Part shown: piece by piece, positions 1 to 12,834 of the stretch | Layout of the letters: the number at the start of each line of letters is the position of its first letter | Position numbering within the stretch: the stretch's first letter is position 1 | Source of the DNA: Macrotrachela quadricornifera | Lineage: Eukaryota; Rotifera; Eurotatoria; Philodinida; Philodinidae | NCBI GenBank assembly: GCA_022393335.1 | Contig: JAJEKB010020941.1 | Location: 112,938-176,937 of the forward strand | Direction of reading: 5' to 3' | Length of the DNA stretch: 64,000 bases | Position numbers and translations under genes: made by a program | Notes under the pieces: model-generated | Told to the model about the DNA's origin: nothing | Databases searched by the model: none | Seen by the model: the letters and a program-made list of their open reading frames with translations, nothing else

Positions 1-2736
1 ATCTGTTTAAAGCCAATAAATCTAGAAAAAGTTATAAGATCCCTTTTCGACGACGAGAAACTCGAAGCGCATAGTGATTATTGTTTGATGAAATGACGTG
101 TCGATGGAATGACTTGTCAAAGGGTGACATAGGGTTCATTGACAATTATAATCATGGTTAAAAGTTATAACCCCGGTTGAAAGTTATAATCATGGTTAAA
201 AGTTATAACCTTGGTTAAAAGTTATAACCTCGGTTATAACTATTTTAACTTTTTACCAATTTTCTCAACTTTTAACTTTTTAAAAATTAATTTTAACTCC
301 CACACTGCGAAGGATGCTACTATAAGATGCTGTCTGCCGGATGTTGCAGCAATCTACAGGTAGTGGTTTCTTGATATCCTCACGCAGTGCAGTGCCTCTT
401 GATCAGGCGTTCCTGATACCCTCAGACAGACCGACGCCTACGGTATACATTTTCGTAGTAGCCTTACGCAGCGCGATACTTCCTTATCATGCATTCATGG
501 CATCTTATTATGTATATTACTTCTAGCATCCTACCGGAAGCATCCTGCAGTTAGCGTCCTTAATCTGCCATGTAGTAATGGTTGGAATAGTTGAAAACTC
601 GAAACAACTATTTGGGTTTTACATGTATTTATGGGATGATGACTCGTCTATGTGAATATGATTCAAAAGATTTATCTGTTACCAAATGATGACAATATTT
701 GCAATGTCGCGGTACTCATAATGATTCAGTTTGATTAATATTAATTTTTTGTTTCATATTGTATGACTTTCAAACTGACTCACAAGTCGCATTAAAAGAA
801 CAGTTCAGTTCTAAATATGGCTCCTCACTATGCTAATTTTTCAATGGCACATTGTTTTGTTTGATGTAATTTATGAGCTTTTTCCTTTGTGTTTAATGAT
901 GGTATATCTTGCCGTTATCTTGTATGTCTCTCTTTTCTCTCTTCATTTGCCAACGGTATTTGATTATAAAAACAAACCACACGATATATTAGCAGGTTCT
1001 TCTTTCTGATGTTCTTCCTCTTATCCTTGTAATATTGTCAAGTATAAAAGACATTTATTTATAGGTCTTTGGGGAATAAATTTATTAAAACGAAGAATTA
1101 CACACTATTATTATTTAAATAAAAATCAAATTAAAATTAAAATCATTATTATAATGCTCGATTCTACGAATTACAGAGTTTATTCAATAATAATCGCGGG
1201 CATTATGCACATGTAGTATTTTTTAATTGTCAAATATTCTATTTTTTTTTATTTTCTTTGCATCTTCATCAACCTTTTTTTGCTGTTTTATCTTTTCTTC
1301 TTCATCTTTTTTTGTTATTGTTTCGCCATCTCCTCTTCAGCTTTCTTTTGCTGTCGTTCCGATTGATCGATCTGCTTCTAAAAATCAGACAAGACAGTTT
1401 AGAAAGAACATTTCCTTTTAATGGCAAAAAGTGCTATATTTACTTGAATAGCATTGTCCATTATTTTAAACTTTAAATGTTCGACCCAAGTCATATTTTC
1501 TTTTACACATTGATTGTGGTTATCTGTTTAAGTGAATGATAAAAACCATAGAAGAAATGTTTCAAATTCCGACACGTTCGAGATGAGGTAAAAATTTTCT
1601 AATGTAAATAATTTTATTAATTATTTTTGAGATTTTTATAGTATTGAGTAGAACAGTATCTAATAAATCCAATACTGTCGAAATCATCTAATGATCTTAA
1701 AATACTTAAGTAGAAATAAACTATTAATGGTAACGTGCACAGAAATTGCTTTTATCCTAATTAGGATTACTTTTTAAATAAAAGAGTGATAGATGAACGA
1801 TTAAGGAATAGAAACAGAGATGTCGATCGCGCAGCGGCAGAATTTTGTTTCGAAGACATCTGTCAAAGAATTTTTAACTACACAAAAAGAAAGTTTGATA
1901 AATGATTAACAATTTGAAAACAAAAAAATTGACTAAGCTATTATCTTATTGCTTTTTAAAGTCAATTGAACAGAATAAACTGAAAAAAATCTATTTTAAT
2001 TGATGAGATTTTGTGTTTTAATTAATATCTTATCATGAATAAAAGAATTAATACAAAATGAAATCTATTAATCTGATTAAATAATTATTAAATAAAAATA
2101 ACATATGTTCATCTCATTTAAATCATTTTTTTATTATTCTTACATAAAAATTTTACATCTATTTTGTTATTTCTTTTACAATTTTTTAGATTCGAAGTTT
2201 GATAACTAGAAAAAGTCAATATAGAAACTAGAAACAAAAATGTATCGAATGGTCTTAGCAAGAACAAAAAAGAATTTCGATAAAACTATGTTTTAATAGG
2301 ATTATCTCTTCTTTATCAACATATCTAACAGAGGTCGAAAATAAATCTATTTTTGGTAAGGTTGTCCGTCCTAACACAGGCTATCGAGGCCTGTTTGTAC
2401 TTTTATATGAAAATGATACATGATAACCAAACAAAATCGAGATAAGCAAAAAGAAATACGATGATATTCTTACGAATAATTTGTCATATACTTGTTCTTC
2501 ATCGTGTAGTGACATTCTGTCATGAACATATACATGAAGAACTGTTTTCCGATTAAAAAAAAAATTTTTTTTACTGAGTCAATCCAAGTAAATCGTAGGA
2601 TAAATCTATCCTAGATGTCAATATACGCCATGAATAACTCGTGCGTACTTTGATGTGACCTGCAACGTATAGATTTATTGAATCTCTGTGTCCGTCAGTG
2701 GAAAATACAGTTACTAAAATTTGTTAGTTAGAAAAT
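1..2736. other. AT-rich region without a recognisable gene
   Basis: Both strands were read and no coding stretch with family resemblance was found. The only ordered structure is a short 19-bp tandem repeat near the left end (separate entry). Between about 320 and 560 there are repeated GCATCCT/GGATGC-like words that may be remnants of a terminal repeat. Polypyrimidine around 1230-1330 produces meaningless Phe/Ser-rich frames. Confidence 0.6.
145..239. repeat. 19-bp tandem repeat, about five copies
   Basis: Five consecutive 19-bp units start near 145, 164, 183, 202 and 221, each of the form GTTATAAYCNYGGTTAAAA. The unit is partly self-complementary (GTTATAACC/GGTTAAAA-type). It lies in noncoding sequence and has no visible flanking element. 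Confidence 0.85.
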
Positions 2737-4280
2737 TTACATAAGGTTTTGATGAAATATCAAAAAACAATTCTTACTTTTCTTTATATAAAGAGAAACG
2801 CCCCAAAAACTGCATTTTATCGTACTAAATGTTGGAAAATCTCTCGTGCTACAATATCGACGTCTTGCTTTAGATCTAACAGCAAGCGTATGCGATAATA
2901 AGCGAGCTGATGAAGATGTGTTATTTAACGTTCGTTGAATTTGTTTTTCTTTTGCGTGAGATAAATAGACAGATCTGTTTCTTCTTTTTCGTGAACCTTG
3001 ATCACCAATTAGTAACATTCAGACGGAACAGAGAAATTCTACATCAGTCATATTTTTTTAGTGCAAGTAATTGTAAAAGAGTTGCTTGAGAAAGGTAAAG
3101 AAATATTTGAATCCACTTTAGTTGGGATTTTCTATCATTTGAATAACGAGAAATTCGTCGGCCAAAATAATCAACACCACGCATGAGCTTATTATATTTT
3201 GAAACCACTTCAGGACGAGTAATAGATAGCTCTGAAACATCTTTTTTTTGTTCTACTAATTGTTTCAATTCGTCTTGGATCGAATGAATTACTTACAACA
3301 AAGACTGGTCTTTTTTCTTGCCATTCGACGATTGATATTCGCTTACAGGCATAGTATTTATAATCACCTCTTTCCAACTTATCAAATGTAACAATAGAGG
3401 AAAATTTGTGAAGAAATTCTCAAAACATAATTGGTGTTTTATTAAACTGAGCTCGCTAATAAGATGTAAAACAACAGCTTCTCTCAAGATTCCTTGCTTG
3501 TTCATCGGTGTGAATGTCGAAATTATAAAGATATCCAGTTAGAAGAATCCAATAAACACCAGTGTTTGTATTCTTTTATTAATTGGCTTTGATGATAGAT
3601 ACTATTTGAACGAACTTCTGACTTTAACTTTGATCATACGTTTGTCTATACAGATGTTGGTTCTTAAAATAAAGTTTTCTTGAAAATTCCTTTGCAGTAA
3701 GCTAATGACATCAAAAATTTTGAACAATCTTAACTCCTTAGAATTTCTTGCTAATTGACTTTTTTCGTATTATTTAATAAATGAAATACAGAAAATATTG
3801 GATAAAATTTATTTCTAAGCATAACATTAGCACAGACTTCTATATGAAATATTTTGTTTCTACTCCAAAAATCTTGAAGTTGAGTTGCTTGATGTAAATC
3901 TGTAATAATTATTAAACCAAGAAACGAACGGATGCTAGTTTCATTTACTTTTTTGCCAACTACTTGTCGATCGTTGTTCTAAAGTTTTCTGTACTCCGTA
4001 AATGTTTGTTTGTGTTACAATCATATCAATTATACTCTCGGTGAAAAATTTATTGAAGATGTCGACTGACTTCATGTTTTCAGTAAAACTTATGGTCGTA
4101 TGTCCTTTGACTTCTTTCGAAGAAAAACGTGTATTTTGAATAAAGCTTTCATTGCAATTCTACTTGGATTCTTGGTTCTCTCTTTATCTTCCGCACTGTC
4201 GCTTCCTACATCAATTTCAACGTCATTTTCGGTGTCGTCATAAGAACCGCTATCGTTATCGAAAACAATATATAAATTCG
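2737..4280 (-). pseudogene. piggyBac-type transposase, decayed
   Basis: Family: DDE/D transposases that insert at TTAA. Reading the minus strand in order and allowing frame changes gives an acidic N-terminal stretch (about 4270-4200), then a segment resembling the start of the catalytic domain (about 4070-3960, including MIVTQTNIYGVQ). Next come a block matching the helical part of the family (about 3950-3750) and a YLYNFDIHT-like strand (about 3530). A segment with FTNFPLLLHL follows (about 3420), then KYNKLMRGVDYFGRRISRYS (about 3200-3140), then a C-terminal Cys-rich part (about 2890-2750). The order and spacing match piggyBac transposases of about 500-600 residues. At least four frameshifts and several stops make it non-functional. 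The upstream end carries the TTAA-flanked terminus described separately; I could not identify the other end. Confidence 0.82.
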
Positions 4281-4339
4281 TTTATTGATCATGTTGTGAA
4301 AGACAACTATAAAATAGATGTAACTGCTTTTATACTATG

Positions 4340-4355
4340 GGACTGAAAGGGTTAA
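4340..4355 (-). mobile_element. piggyBac terminal sequence with TTAA target
   Basis: On the minus strand this reads TTAACCCTTTCAGTCC: the TTAA target tetranucleotide followed by a CCC-starting terminus, as expected just upstream of the decayed transposase. The same 16 bases occur at 35459-35474 beside a second piggyBac remnant, so both belong to one family. Confidence 0.8.
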
Positions 4356-4671
4356 ACATATCTAAAAATTATATTTTGCCTTGATTGTTATTGAAGGCTA
4401 GCATATATATTTTTTCAAATCTAGAAATTTTTATTGACTAATAAAACTCATCACAAATGATAGAACAACATAGAAGATAGATTTAAAATATAGATTTACA
4501 CATTATACTCATAAAAGTAATAACTTAACAGTTAAAAAAAATTGGCTACGATCAAATATTCTAGTTAGACATTAGAATGTAACATATAACGTATCCATAA
4601 TGGGCATTGTTTATATATTTAGAGGTATCTATCCAGAAATTGAATGTTTATAACATTGGACTAATTATCCC

Positions 4672-5664
4672 TTATGTCTCACGTTGAAGACCAACAATAT
4701 TTAACGACATCACAGCATTGTTTTGTCTCATCTGTCGCATTAATGAGTTTTTAACCTTATTGATCACTTCTGGTAAACATTTCACACAAGCAAATGGTAA
4801 GACAAGTGTTAGTAACCAAAAGAAGTAATAAAAGTAGACATTCAACAAATAGTTAACAAATGTGGGCAATTTCATGTACAACGAAATCAATACTATGATA
4901 GCTGGAGGAGTTTCAAGTAATAAATAGGGAGCTGACACGAACAAAAGTTGTAAAATCATTTTTCGATATTTTCTCCATTGTACAGCTTGCTGTTGTTGCA
5001 GACCAACTCGTTTTCGATACACAGCTCTCATGATAAGACCGATATCAAGCAAAATATCGAGAAATACTGGAAGTAAAGTATGAACAAACAGATCATAGGA
5101 TCCTAGATTTGAATGAGTTATATAACATGGAATACCGCAAAGAGGCTGATTAAAATCAAAGTGTTGTTCACATGGATAAATAAAAATTATTATAGTATAG
5201 AAGAGAATAAGATAGACAATGATTATTATTAATGGTAAATAATGAAAAATAAAACGATATTTAAATTGAACATAAAGATTAGCATGAAAGATGAGTAAAT
5301 GTCGTTCAATAGAGGCCCAAAGCAATAGAACATTTAATGTATTATATAATAACATGTCACACCATTGCCAAATGAGACAATTTATATCAGTTTGTGGTAT
5401 AACAATACCGATACGTAAATAATGTATGATGCGTGGGACTTCTACAAGATTTGTCAATAAAGTAATAATAAGTATTGCTAAAATAGCATGGTAATGAATA
5501 GCAAAACGTAATGTTCGATCAATAATCAGATAATAGACAAGAATAATGTTACAGATTAATGATGGTGGTGTAAGTGCAATAAATATACTGTATTTAATAT
5601 CTCGTGTCAATTGAGTTTCATATGATACTAAAGATTCTGTTGAATTATTTTCTAAGATAGCCAT
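4672..5664 (-). CDS. Seven-transmembrane receptor, rhodopsin-like (class A type)
   Basis: A 330-residue integral membrane protein in a single exon with a clean ATG and TAA. Seven hydrophobic segments lie at roughly residues 25-48, 58-80, 100-122, 142-164, 190-215, 235-260 and 275-300. After helix 3 the sequence SIERHLLIF resembles the DRY/ERY box at the cytoplasmic end, and Cys residues before helix 3 and in the second extracellular loop (PCEQHF, LCGIPCY) could form the usual disulphide. A short N-terminus carries an N-glycosylation motif (NNST). Such short orphan receptors are abundant in bdelloid genomes; the ligand cannot be inferred. No neighbour suggests a role. A TA dinucleotide run lies just upstream of the start. 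Likely functional. Confidence 0.8.
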   Translation of the reverse strand: MAILENNSTESLVSYETQLTRDIKYSIFIALTPPSLICNIILVYYLIIDRTLRFAIHYHAILAILIITLLTNLVEVPRIIHYLRIGIVIPQTDINCLIWQWCDMLLYNTLNVLLLWASIERHLLIFHANLYVQFKYRFIFHYLPLIIIIVYLILFYTIIIFIYPCEQHFDFNQPLCGIPCYITHSNLGSYDLFVHTLLPVFLDILLDIGLIMRAVYRKRVGLQQQQAVQWRKYRKMILQLLFVSAPYLLLETPPAIIVLISLYMKLPTFVNYLLNVYFYYFFWLLTLVLPFACVKCLPEVINKVKNSLMRQMRQNNAVMSLNIVGLQRET

Positions 5665-5694
5665 TGTGTTGGAATAAAAAGCAATTGAAGGTTA

Positions 5695-5719
5695 AATATA
5701 TATATATATATATATATAT
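5695..5719. repeat. TA microsatellite
   Basis: An uninterrupted run of alternating T and A, about 30 bp upstream of the start codon of the minus-strand seven-helix receptor gene. It could serve as a TATA-like region, but that is not testable here. Confidence 0.85.
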
Positions 5720-8517
5720 GGTTTACCTCACGTATGAGAAAAAAAAAACGTTGCTTATATAAAACTGTGTTTATTTTGAGTTGAACTGAAGAACACAAAA
5801 ATATTTCAGTAAAAATATATAATACTAGAGTACACAGTGAAGATAATAAGCATAAAATTTAGATCACGGATTTCAGGCTCAAGAATTTCTTTAGAAATTC
5901 TGTGTACTGTTTCCTATAACACTCACAATTATATATTCTCTCATTCTTCATCAAACATTAATAATAGATATTTATAATCTAGATTAAATTAAAGTAAATT
6001 CATTATTTCTAGTTATGGTTATAAAATAAACATACGTCAAAAAGTAAAGAAAGCTTTATTTCTCTGATAGATTTGAGCTAAATACCTAATAAAACAAAAT
6101 AATTTGTAAAACGATATTCTTCCTTATCACTCATAACATTTCAATATGCGACCTTGTTAACATATGAGAGTAATGTATGAAAATAAATACTTTTTGTATG
6201 CTATCTAAAGAAAACAAAACATAAAGTTTTCATTGAAATAAATATTTTTTTTTATTATTTAATCTATCTTTATTTTTATAAATATAAAAGTTTTATTCAC
6301 ATTTATTTTTTTAACATAAAGAAACAATCCATGTGTTCAACTGCGGTCAAACTGTGACGCAGTTACGCCGCAACTGCAAAAGAAAATCGCACTTGTAAAA
6401 GATTACGCCCAGTCAATTTCAGTATGTTCTATGCTTATCGATCATCATATATTATCATTGTTAATCAGTCAATAATAGAGGTAACTCATTGACTTTTAGT
6501 TATAATCAGCGATGGGTCATGAATCAGTCACTAATTAACAATTGATCAACTGACTGATTATTAATTCATTAATCATGTATTTAATAAATTAATAAATAAA
6601 ATAATAATTATCCACGTAATAATTAGATATTTGTATTGACCATTTAATACATCCTGGCACTGACCTTCATTCTTTAGAAAAATAAATGAAGTATCTTTCT
6701 CACTGTAAAACGTTAAAATGATCTAGAGTGCTTGCGACACCTCCATTTATACTCCCATTGATCAGTACGAACTACGATGACTGCGTCGCAGTTATGCGCA
6801 ACTGCGACATAGTTGTCAAAAAAATGGTGACATGGGAATAAAAATAAATTATCAATCCTATTTAGAATTCCATTTTAAACATCACTAATATATTAAACAA
6901 TGAATATCTGTTTAATTCAATTTTGAATGTAAATGAAGATTTTGAAATCATGTATTCTCATTGATGTAAAAGTAAAGATAAAATTTTTCATAAATTATAA
7001 ATTTATTTAGTTTATAAGTGAAGCAAGCCTTCGATGTAAGTGGGATAAAAAAAAAATAAAAGAAAAGCTTAGCTATAAATATATTTATATATTTTTATAA
7101 TTGAAGTGAGACGTTCATTTAAGTCAGACAAAAAGGCAAAAGATAAAAATGTTCATAAATTGTTAAATGAGAAAGTAAATGTGGCACTTAGACAAACGTG
7201 AGGAAAAATGATTAAATAGCTTTCTTCGGAGTCGTCTATTTTTATCGATTTACAGATAAAGTTATACTAGTTTGATTGCATAGGAAGATCAAATAAGATA
7301 AACATTTTTTATTAAATCACAAATATATGGTTTCATGTAAAAATTTGGAGAAAATATGAAGAATAACTTGATTTTATTTAAATGAAAAATGTCGTGTTCA
7401 ACATGTATGTAAAGATAGTCAATATAAAATCATTATGTTTAGTAAAACTTTTCCGTTGTAATAGAACATAAAATTAAACCATGATGGTAACACATTATAG
7501 TGCCAATGGAATATATAACAAAGCGATTTTTGTGATTAATTCACTACGGATAATTCTTTTTGATTTTGACTGTAGTCATTTAGAAATATTTCATTGTTAA
7601 TTATATAATAGAATGTAGAATCAAATGATTGAATATTTTGGATTCTATTGACATGCTATTTTGACTGCTGTTATGATAAAGGGCAAATGAGGAGAAGAGT
7701 AACTATCTAATTAGAGCTTGGACGACTTTTATCAGATAGCATAACGGGTAAGAAAACAAACTTTGAAACAGGAAAAATTTTCCTGACTCTTGGTTTCGCT
7801 TTGATGTACTGCTTTCTATTAATTTCTAAGTAACTGAATTTCTTTCAAGAGATTTCGGAATATCTTATAACCGGACATGAGAGTAAATTCAAGTTTTTCT
7901 CATTCCTTCTTTCTCTTTTCTAAACTTCCATACATTTTGATTTATGCGTTTCTAGACAACACCTCAGTTCGCATCTTCAAACTTTTGCGCAACTTTCAGA
8001 CATATGGAAATATAATGAATTCCCTAAACTTCATGTTTCATAATATCCGTCACCCATAGCCGTCGTCTATATGTGCTAATACGCGTTTTTATGTCTCATC
8101 ATACATCCTCGTTGATCCTGATATTTTATATTTGTTTCTGTGTGTGCTCGTGTTTTTGTCGTTACCATTATCGAGAAAGATATTTTGTATTTATGTTTTT
8201 GCAAATGTTTGTGTTTTCTCCATGATCCTCACATACCTACCTTTCCTTCCTCCCGGTATGTGTTGTTGTACACAGTTTTACCCTCTAAACCACTATATGT
8301 CTAGAAATTTGTTTGAAAATTGGTAAATGATTTTGGTGTTGAGAAACATTTTCTATAAAAATACGTGTCGATCGCATTCAGTTCGCGCCTAAATTGCAGA
8401 AATTGAACATGTCTTTTTGCGTCTCTAGTGAAACATTTTGTGCATCTGAAATTAGTTGCGATAAGAAATAAAACCGCATTCAAATGCGAATTCAGAATAA
8501 ATAATGTCTGATGTCTT
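5720..8517. other. Noncoding AT-rich region
   Basis: No reading frame here resembles a protein family. It contains one inverted-repeat structure at about 6330-6825 (separate entry). The stretch 7880-8480 gives short frames rich in Phe, Leu and Ser that look like chance. Confidence 0.55.
6330..6825. repeat. Inverted repeat of CTGCGACGCAGTTGCGC-like words (MITE candidate)
   Basis: Around 6335-6380 and again, inverted, around 6775-6820 the sequence consists of variations on GTGACGCAGTTACGCCGCAAC and its complement, much richer in G+C than the surroundings. The interior contains several AATCAGT words in both orientations. No target duplication could be fixed, so the ends are approximate. Confidence 0.5.
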
Positions 8518-10228
8518 CTAATGATGGTATTTACCCAAGGAGGAAATAGCAGATTTTAAGATTTCAAAAGATTTCAACAGATTTTGGGCATCAAAATCTG
8601 CTTTTTCTCCCTTGCATTTAGTACTACATTGAATTTTTGCTGCTCGACAACGACATTTCCTTGTAGAACAACTGCCATTATAGTTACAAGTCTCTGTAGG
8701 AGTAATTAATCCTGCACTAAGATACGCTTTACAGGCTTGAATAAATGTCATCGTTGGTAGAGCTGTTGGATTAACCTCATAAAAGTCATGAAAGTTACAG
8801 TTGGATAAATTTAATAGATCTACTGCTTGAAATCTTGAGGAGATTATGGCTGTTGTTGTACATATTTGATAAGTGTCCATATCGTTCGATGCTGATCGAA
8901 CCAATATTATTTTACATGGAAGTATTTTAGGTGTAGCATTTGCTCTGTCTACTTTATCGATTTTTAAATCAACTAAATCATCAATTTTGTATTCATTTCT
9001 ACGCAATGCGTCGTTGAACAATTTTTGTCTTCTAGCAATATTAGTCATATAGGAAGCTTCAGCTTCGAATCGTACTCGTTGATGATTACTAATGGAAGAA
9101 GCATCATTACTATCGGATTCTTCATTTGAAGAAATGATAATAGAAAATCTTCTCTTAGAGGAATATATCTCTTGGGGGTGAGGGCGAAGGTGATAAAGAT
9201 ACGTTTGATGCTGTTTAAAGTGATTGAACTTGAGAGCCTGGTGATTTATTTACATCAGAAGATGTTTCAGCTTCAACAACACTTATTGTATCGTTACATT
9301 CGTTTAGCGCATCACAAAAATCAGGTGAAAGTTCTTTTTTTGAAATACCTTGATCTGACAAAACACGCCATATTTCCATATCACATCTTGGCCTCTGACC
9401 AAACACTACCTCATAATAAGATTTTTGAGCGTCTGAGGTGTGCTTGTATTTATGGAGTATACTACTTGTGTTAAACCTAAATTTGATAGGCTTTCATAAA
9501 TGGTTGTTAATATATTGATCTGTTTACCTTTCGACCAATCTCTACGATTATTCGATTGCATCCATTTTCTAAATACTGATTCAAGTATTTGGTTTCCTCT
9601 TTCAACCAGCCCTTGGGTTGGGTTTGAGGTAGGGATCTGCAAAATCGCTTTTTTTTAGTCCCGGTCCCGGTGAAAGCTTTCCTAGTCCCGGTCCCGGTCC
9701 CGGTCTCTGAGAAAATTTTCGTATTGACTTTAGTCTCCATTTCATATATAATTTCCTTACTAAAATCAAATCAATATTTTTTGCCGTGTTACTCATTGAA
9801 TGTTTATATAAAATCTGCATGAGTTCGGTTCACTAATAGTACGAGCACTTCTTGATATGCATATATCGAAACAAAGACTATATGAAACCAGTTTTTTGTC
9901 TTATTTAAGGTTTTTTTGTTGGTTCTAGTTATAATAAGAAAATTTTGTTAGTACCCGCAGTTCTTGAATGCATGTAAAATGTCTATGAATAATCTTGAAT
10001 CAGTATTACCGATAGAACAGCATTTAATCTGTCCAAATTTAGGGTCACAAAGCCTACGCTTCCTATCTTTAGAGGTAGTTCCAGGACATTTATGAAATTA
10101 AATCTATATTTTAATATTCACTTTCATTATTCTTATCAAGCACCACGTTTTATTTCATCTATAATTAGAAAACTAAACTTTTCACAAAAAATATTAAAGC
10201 AATCATAAGAAATATATAATATGCAAGA

Positions 10229-12380
10229 TCATATTGTTTCAGCATCAGTAGAAATGATATCATTATCATCATCATCGTCATAGGATCGTTTTTCACCTTG
10301 TTTAACATTTACATCATAATTACCATGAGTATCGGGATGATTTAATTTTCCATCTTTAACAAAAATCGTTTTCAATATTAATAAATTCTTTTTAATAAAC
10401 ATAAGTTTATCAACTTTTTCTGCTGATAGACGTGTTCGATTATCAGTAATTGTATTACCACTAGCAGAAAACAAACGCTCAGCAGCTGTATTTGTAACAG
10501 GAATAATAATAATTTCGCATGCTATTGAATAAAGAGTTGGATAAAAACTTTTTTGGCGTTTCCAAAAAGTTAACAAATCTTCATTATCATCTATTAAATT
10601 ATCACTAGATTGTAAGTAACGCTTTAGTTCATCATTAACTTCAGGTACCATAGCAGTTGTAGGAGTTTGATCAAAACATTCAGCTAAAAAATCATTTGAA
10701 TCAGGTGTTGTAATTGATGTTGGTTGTGTTGTTTCAGAATCAATTAATGCAGCTGCTTCATGTACTGAAATATGGAAAAAAAAGTATTATTGTTCTCTGT
10801 AAGGTTATCGATAAAAGTATTATTTATTATTATAGAATAAGTGTTACTCACCTTGTCGTTTGTTTATCTTCTTTTTTAATAAATCAGAAGCTTTCTTTTT
10901 ATCTTTATTCGAACAAATTTGTAGATGTTTCATCTTCGGATGGAGAACAGCAGCCATATAATGAACATCTCGAAGTTCCCAATATGCTGGAATTTCATTT
11001 TCAATATATGTTTTCAATTTTACTATTGAATCTGGATCATTTGATTCAGATTTAGATAATTTGATAAGTCGTTGTTTAAATGGTAAAACTAAATGAATTG
11101 TAGAAGTTTTTTCTGCACTCATCAATTCTGTTACATCAACAAAATATTTTAAATACTTCGCAAATGCTAATGTTTCAACAAAATCAATACCAGCAAGAAT
11201 TGATTTTCGACATTTATCAGAAATAATTCCATTTAAATCTGGATAAACATCAATAAAAGATGATATCATATCGTAAGCACTGCACCATCTGGTTTTAACG
11301 AAAATTTGTACTTTTTTAGATAATTTCGATTGATTGTGACATGATCTTAAGTAAACTACAATATCATGTATATCATTAAACTATCGCTGAATATCATCAC
11401 AATCAATGTTGGAATTACATAATGAATGTTCGATTATTTTATTTACAAAATGTGCGGCACAGCCGATACGAATATAACCTTCACGAAAAGATGCACGCAT
11501 TTTGTTCTCATTGTCACTTACGACATAACGCACTTGATTTAGTTTTAAACCATATGATTCAAGAATTGTTTCAGTAAATAACCGAATATTGTCAGCTGTT
11601 TGTGAAGCTAAATCATAAGGTTTACATGCTAGAACAAATACCAAAAGGCCATATTGTTCTGTATATGTATGTAATGTAATACCACCATAATGTACTTTCG
11701 TTTTTTGTGCTGTCCAAAAATCGACTGTTATCACGAAATGATTAATTGTTGATAAATATGAGATTAATTGTTCTTTACGTAAACTATAAATTTTATCTAT
11801 TTCTCTACTAATCTATAGTAAAAATACAAAAACGATAATATAAACAATCTGCACTAGCAAATGAAAGAAACAATTTCGACTTACTGTTGTTGGATCAGGA
11901 ATTAAGTCATCAATTGAAATAGCTGAACGTAATTGGTGACCAGTTTTAATTAAAACTTCAGCTAAATCTTTAAATCCATTACCATGAACTAAAGTAAAAG
12001 GTAAGCTATCTAAAGCACAGCATTCAGCTAAAGAATGAATTATTTTTCGCTTTGTTGAATTGATTAATGTTTTTGAAATATTGGTAGTTTTTGGATAAAA
12101 TGAATCAATTAATGATTGCGATGATGATGAAAATTGTTGCCTACATGCTTTATTGTGTTTATCCATCACATTAGTACCATCATTCGGTTTCCATGCCAAA
12201 ATACAGTGACATTTTAAACAAGATATAAAAATTTTGAGCACTATCATTGATAAAAATTTGTAAATAACCATCCCATCTAATACTTTTTGCATGTTTTGGT
12301 TTAAAAAATGAAATAGCTGCATTTTTATTTCTGATCATTTCCAAAATTTGTTCTTTGTTGTACATAATCGATGTTGCCAT
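10229..12380 (-). pseudogene. hAT family transposase with BED-type N-terminus, three exons, nearly intact
   Basis: Exons: 12380-11885, 11812-10852 and 10764-10229, with introns of 72 and 87 bp that have GT and AG ends and restore the frame. The N-terminal segment (SIRWDGYLQIF, CLKCHCILAW, later DKHNKAC) has BED zinc-finger spacing. Exon 2 holds the catalytic domain start VITVDFWTAQKTKVHYGGIT and VRYVVSDNENKM, then VKTRWCSAYDM. Exon 3 ends with the hAT dimerisation region (IIPVTNTAAERLFSASGN, LSAEKVDKLMFIKKN). Two lesions are visible: a one-base frame change near 12235 inside the BED region, and an in-frame TAG at 11379-11381. The product would be about 660 residues, usual for the family. It mobilises the element that contains it; the two lesions predict loss of activity unless they are sequence errors. 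Confidence 0.88.
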
Positions 12381-12741
12381 ATTAAATATCGTAAAAGTAT
12401 TTATTTGATTGAAGATTTATTTATGAGTAGGTAAACGAATAAATGAATGCTGTGAAGTACGTAGGACTTTTTCAAAATGCAAAGTTCTTGTGTTTATTTC
12501 GAGCTTTCGGTGATCACTATCACCATTATGAAGAAAAATATAAGACAAAATTAAGAGAAACAACTATCGTATATATATGTCAGCTGATTTTGACAGATAC
12601 AAATAGGCAAAAGAAAAGAACAAAATAGACAGAAAAGAAAAGAACAAAATAGACACAAAAGAAAACAATAAAACAGACGGGAAAACATATATTAATATAT
12701 ATTCTTCTCTGTCTGTTTGTATCTGTCAAAACCAGGTGATG

Positions 12742-12834
12742 GTTCGCTCTACTTTGGTCAAAAGAAAAATATCGAAAGGAATAACAGGCTGTCATTCCTT
12801 TCGATATTTTTCTTTCGATCAAAATAGAGTGAAC
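12742..12834. repeat. Near-perfect hairpin inside the hAT element
   Basis: GTTCGCTCTACTTTGGTCAA at the left and its near-complement at the right (TTGATC or similar through GAGTGAAC) pair over about 40 bp with a loop of fewer than 15 bp. The flanks AACCAG and CTGGTT extend the palindrome. A wider pair, TTTTGACAGATACAAA and its complement, lies at about 12587-12603 and 12716-12731. This is probably a small foldback element or a cruciform-forming segment upstream of the transposase gene. Confidence 0.75.

Noticed and set aside
145..239. Possible telomeric repeat at the window edge
   Set aside because: The 19-bp unit does not look like a short G-rich telomere repeat, and the array is only five units inside ordinary sequence.
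1227..1476. Two overlapping frames rich in Phe, Leu and Ser
   Set aside because: They arise from a polypyrimidine tract; no start context or homology.
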